NCBI GenBank assembly: GCA_965223245.1
Contig: CBDCVY010000013.1
Location: forward strand, 1,302,001 to 1,366,000
Reading direction: 5' to 3'
DNA: 64,000 nt
From: CBDCVY01 sp965223245
GTDB taxonomy: Bacteria; Nitrospinota; Nitrospinia; Nitrospinales; Nitrospinaceae
A model generated the notes under the pieces. The model worked only from the letters and a program-made list of their open reading frames with translations, did no database searches and had not been told where the DNA came from. Position numbers and translations under genes: made by a program. The first letter of the stretch is position 1. Each line of letters starts with the position of its first letter. Below are positions 60,781-64,000 of the stretch, one piece after another.

Positions 60781-63027
60781 TTAAAAAGTTCTATGAATAA
60801 AGGACTCTCCACGAGCTCCATTTAAATTGCCGAGACCGCGAAGTTGAATGCTAAATAAAACTTTGGTTTCTGTTGTATTGACGCTTCCATTAATATTTTT
60901 TCTGTTAATGAAGTCTACGGCAAAACCCCAGCACTCGCAAAGATTATTAAAGGTTAACCGGGCGTTGTGCTCCAGAAATCTTTCGTTGAATTCATCATAG
61001 CGCGCACTATATTTGAAATTCCATCCATGAGGAATATTTAGATCGATGGTTCCTAGAATGCTTGCCGATTGATTATGGATATGTCTTCTTTCCAATATCA
61101 ACATCACCCATTTACTCGGTCGAATTCCGATATCAAAATTAAAGGTCTCAACCACCCCATCGTAAAAATTAAAAGTGGTGTCAAAATTAAACATAAAATA
61201 TTTAAGAAATCGACTGTCAAAGTCAAACCTCAAATTTGAAAATGGGCGGCGAGGAGTGAGTGGAGTTTCCATTCGAGAGGCTTCTAAAAAGTCATAACTT
61301 TGGCTAATTTCGAAGCGAGCAATTTGTTGGACTTCAGAGCTTCCAGATTTTTTTGTGACTTTTTGAAGCAAACGTTGAGTTAGAAAATATGTAACTCGGT
61401 TGGTTTCTCCAAAGGCATCTACAGCATCAATAATTCGAATTCGGTTTCTATCATCTCCATCCATGTCGGGAATGAAATCATATTGGATTCTAGGCTCTAT
61501 AACATGTTTGAATTGGTAACCTGTATTTTTAATGGAAAATATTCTATTAAACTTGGGGCCTTCTAAAACAGCTGCCAAATCAAAAAGCTCTCTTACGAAA
61601 CTTCCGCCCTCTGATTTCATTTGGGTGAGGTTATTAAAGTTCACCTCTTTATTATAGTAAGTACCTCGAAACCCTAATCGAGTAGTGAATTGCATCCATG
61701 GAGCAATATTAAGGGGTAAAGCGATTTGTGGGTGAAAATCTATTCTATGAATTGTGTCGAGCTCGTCGTTATTGGAATTTGTATCTAAATCTACCAAGAA
61801 TTGGTTATAACTGGTATCTTGATTAAAGTAGATTCCTAAATTTCCTAATTCTAAAGGTTGGGTTTTAAAAGTGGCTCCAGGAAGAATTCCATAGGTATCA
61901 TCTCTGGTCTCTTCTTCACTTTCACGAAAACGAGCGAGGATATCAAATGAATGATTGTCCCTTCTTCCAAATAGGGAAAGAAAAGAATCGGAACTTCGTC
62001 TTGTTCGACTTTCTGTAGCATTCCTAAAAGTTTTATTGAAATTTGCTTTAGAGGTTTGATCTAGTTTTGCATTTAATTGAAAACCCTTTGGAAGTTGTTG
62101 GTTATGAGTTCCATCCACTTTCCAAAATAATTCGCCGGTTCGGTTATCATCTAAAATGATACCCTTAAATTGACCTTTGGTGGTTTTGCTGGGAGTGTAA
62201 CGATACTCTAAAGATCCTCGGACTCCTCGCTCTGTCATATAATCTGCTCCAATGGTAGCATCTGACCATTGGTTTATTGCCCAGTAATAGCGATTTCCTA
62301 TTAAAAAGCCATCCAAATTCCCCACGCCAATTTTAGGAGTAAGAAATCCTGATTTTCTTTGGGTTGAGATAGGAACATAACCAATAGGTAAATATAAAAT
62401 GGGTATATCCCTAACTTTCAAAACTCCACCTTTAAATAAAGCTCGATCTTCTAATTTAATATCCGCCTCATTAACTTCTATGATCCAATCCGGTAACTTA
62501 CCTGTACAAGTGGTCAAAGTTGCTTTTTCTGTTTGATAACGGTCCTTTGATAATTTATTAAATTTTTCGCCGGTTACATAATATTGATCTCCAAGTTTCC
62601 CTTTTACGTTGAACAACTGTCCCTTTTGGGATTTCATATTAAAATTGGCTCGTTTTGCTTTTAATACAGAACCATCTTCATCCGTCATAATTACTTTTCC
62701 CTTAGCCTGTCCCTTACCTGTTTCTGTATTTAGAATCATTTCCTGGGCCTTGACGGTTCTTTTTCCGTAACGCACAAAAACACGACCTTTGGCTTTCACC
62801 AAGTTCTTTTTTGCTAGATGAATCATGTGATCTGCTGAAATATGGACTGGTAGATCTTTTTGAGGGGAGGGTGTTTTTGATGTGTTTTTAGAAGGTGGCT
62901 GAGATGAGGAATTTTCTTTTGGGCTAGTAACATAGTCATCCTTAGCAAAAGCATCGGAACAAAAACCCATAAGGATCCCTATTGTTGCGCAACAAAGAAA
63001 AAAGGTTTTTAAATAGTTAATTTTCAA
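60781..63027 (-). CDS. lptD: LPS-assembly protein LptD
   Basis: A 748-residue outer-membrane protein that inserts lipopolysaccharide into the outer leaflet with LptE. It has a signal peptide (about residues 1-28), a low-complexity Ser/Pro/Lys stretch (30-60), a periplasmic LptA/OstA-like domain (about 62-200) and a 26-strand barrel (about 215-748). The barrel contains QRKSGFLTPKIG and ends in TEKVLFSIQL-type beta strands. Its presence shows a diderm with LPS. It overlaps folC by 11 bases. Confidence 0.93.
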   Translation of the reverse strand: MKINYLKTFFLCCATIGILMGFCSDAFAKDDYVTSPKENSSSQPPSKNTSKTPSPQKDLPVHISADHMIHLAKKNLVKAKGRVFVRYGKRTVKAQEMILNTETGKGQAKGKVIMTDEDGSVLKAKRANFNMKSQKGQLFNVKGKLGDQYYVTGEKFNKLSKDRYQTEKATLTTCTGKLPDWIIEVNEADIKLEDRALFKGGVLKVRDIPILYLPIGYVPISTQRKSGFLTPKIGVGNLDGFLIGNRYYWAINQWSDATIGADYMTERGVRGSLEYRYTPSKTTKGQFKGIILDDNRTGELFWKVDGTHNQQLPKGFQLNAKLDQTSKANFNKTFRNATESRTRRSSDSFLSLFGRRDNHSFDILARFRESEEETRDDTYGILPGATFKTQPLELGNLGIYFNQDTSYNQFLVDLDTNSNNDELDTIHRIDFHPQIALPLNIAPWMQFTTRLGFRGTYYNKEVNFNNLTQMKSEGGSFVRELFDLAAVLEGPKFNRIFSIKNTGYQFKHVIEPRIQYDFIPDMDGDDRNRIRIIDAVDAFGETNRVTYFLTQRLLQKVTKKSGSSEVQQIARFEISQSYDFLEASRMETPLTPRRPFSNLRFDFDSRFLKYFMFNFDTTFNFYDGVVETFNFDIGIRPSKWVMLILERRHIHNQSASILGTIDLNIPHGWNFKYSARYDEFNERFLEHNARLTFNNLCECWGFAVDFINRKNINGSVNTTETKVLFSIQLRGLGNLNGARGESFIHRTF

Positions 63028-64000
63028 GAATTTTCCTTGCTTCTGCTATAGTAAATATCGAACCGGTAATACAAATCCAACTTTTCTTTTTGCACATTCT
63101 TAGAGCAGTCGTTATTGCGCGCTGCATTTCCTCTATTATTTCAAAAGGTTTGTCCTTGCGGATTAAAATACTCTTAATGTCCTCAGGAGCAACGCTTCTA
63201 TCATTTTTGGGTTTGGTTAATATGTAATAATCGGCTATATCTGAAATAAAATCAATCATTTCAGCATGTGGTTTATCTTTCATAGATCCAAAAATAACTA
63301 TTCCAGGTTGATTTGGAAACAATTCTTTTAACGTTTTTGCTAAATTTTCACATCCTTTTAAATTATGAGCACAATCTAAAAAAATTTTCGGATTATTTCG
63401 AATGATTTCAAGACGTCCTGGCCAAAGGGTTTGAAAAATTCCCTTTTGAATGCATTCTTCAGAAATAAAATTTTCTTCTTTTGATAGGGATAAACAAGCG
63501 GCTATAGCTGTACTGGCATTATTTGCTTGAAACTTTCCTATCAAACGGGAATTAATTTTATTGTATTCACGATTGAACCCAGAAAAATTAAAATTAAGGA
63601 CCTCAGAATTTTGAAAATTAACTTTTGAAAAAAAATCCTTTCCTAAGCTGTATACAGGAGATTGACTTAAATTGGCTTGTTTGTTTACCACTTTAAGTAA
63701 GCTGGGTTGAGAGAAGCCGGTGATTACGGTACAAAAATTTTTAATTATAGAAGCTTTTTCAAAAGCAATTCCAGTTAGTTCTGACCCAAGACTTGATTCG
63801 TGATCGCGAGAGATATTTGTGATAACACAAACCTCTCCCTGGCATAAGTTTGTAGCATCCAATCGTCCTCCCATGCCGACCTCAATCACATTGAAGTCTG
63901 TCTGGCTTTCATAAAAATGCAGGAAAGCAAGAATAGCGGAAAATTCAAAATATGTAGGCTTTATTTCAAGAACGGATGAAGCTTCCTTTATTTTTAATGT
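63017..64000 (-). CDS. folC: Folylpolyglutamate/dihydrofolate synthase, N-terminus outside the window
   Basis: The frame is open to the window edge (position 64000), so the first 100-odd residues with the P-loop are missing. Visible parts are EVGMGGRLDATN, ITNISRDHESSLG (metal-binding), FLDCAHNLKGCENL, IFGSMKDK and a C-terminal domain ending AEARKILEN. It ligates glutamate to folate, and dihydropteroate in bifunctional members. The internal GTG at 63889 lies inside the EVGMGGRLDATN block and is not the start. It overlaps lptD by 11 bases, so the two are co-transcribed. Confidence 0.95.
   Translation of the reverse strand, partial: TLKIKEASSVLEIKPTYFEFSAILAFLHFYESQTDFNVIEVGMGGRLDATNLCQGEVCVITNISRDHESSLGSELTGIAFEKASIIKNFCTVITGFSQPSLLKVVNKQANLSQSPVYSLGKDFFSKVNFQNSEVLNFNFSGFNREYNKINSRLIGKFQANNASTAIAACLSLSKEENFISEECIQKGIFQTLWPGRLEIIRNNPKIFLDCAHNLKGCENLAKTLKELFPNQPGIVIFGSMKDKPHAEMIDFISDIADYYILTKPKNDRSVAPEDIKSILIRKDKPFEIIEEMQRAITTALRMCKKKSWICITGSIFTIAEARKILEN

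Overview
This is a low-GC (roughly 35-40% by eye), gene-dense bacterial chromosome segment with about 55 protein genes, one tRNA gene (Pro, anticodon CGG), no rRNA, no CRISPR array and no recognisable insertion sequence or prophage. LptD, lipoproteins with lipoboxes and periplasmic c-type cytochromes show a Gram-negative cell. A bd-like quinol oxidase subunit linked to membrane-anchored diheme cytochromes c, a sulfite oxidase/cytochrome c pair and an orphan PorE-like (2-oxoacid:ferredoxin oxidoreductase accessory) protein would suit an autotrophic marine nitrite-oxidiser-like lineage such as Nitrospinota. That placement is an inference from gene content, not from a phylogenetic marker.

Layout. 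0-4.3 kb: the end of dihydrolipoamide dehydrogenase, an SPFH/NfeD membrane pair, a zinc ribbon, BolA and a leucine-rich-repeat protein. 4.4-9.1 kb: a minus-strand respiratory cassette (bd-like oxidase subunit, then two close paralogs of a diheme cytochrome c, each followed by its own intrinsic terminator). 9.3-17.6 kb: rlmN, a J-domain protein, a pilin-like lipoprotein, rdgB, acetyl-CoA synthetase and the sulfite dehydrogenase pair. 18-24.2 kb: a TPR lipoprotein, an FGE-like lipoprotein, fur, hisS and fbp. 24.6-28.8 kb: O-antigen ligase/polymerase and glycosyltransferase, a secreted dienelactone hydrolase, ArsC and a CBS protein. 29.6-34.6 kb: a 1670-residue secreted repeat protein. 34.9-39.8 kb: a QueC-like PP-loop protein, a DUF1611 ATPase, nitroreductase and an aldehyde dehydrogenase of clearly higher GC. 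40-44.4 kb: tRNA-Pro, FmdB-like, cmoA and a leucine operon with a degenerate leuA paralog and an AcuB-like CBS-ACT protein. 44.8-51 kb: gltBD behind a textbook sigma-54 promoter. 51.1-55.9 kb: a LuxR-type response regulator with twin palindromic operators, then dnaK-grpE-dnaJ. 56-59 kb: PilZ, two CheX-like proteins, CheR and CheY. 59.1-64 kb: folC-lptD-pyrE and the PorE-like gene.

How the genes fit together. The respiratory cassette and sulfite dehydrogenase would feed electrons through periplasmic cytochromes c. gltBD under sigma-54 control is the ammonium assimilation step, tied to nitrogen status. The leu operon couples branched-chain synthesis to a nucleotide- or amino-acid-sensing CBS-ACT protein. 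CheR, CheX, CheY and PilZ form a small signalling island without a visible receptor or kinase. The strongest candidates for new biology are the bd-like/diheme cassette with its acidic linker, the leuA pseudo-enzyme, the secreted protein with a DNRLRE-like domain nested inside an SdrD-B repeat, and the twin 16-bp operators upstream of the orphan response regulator.
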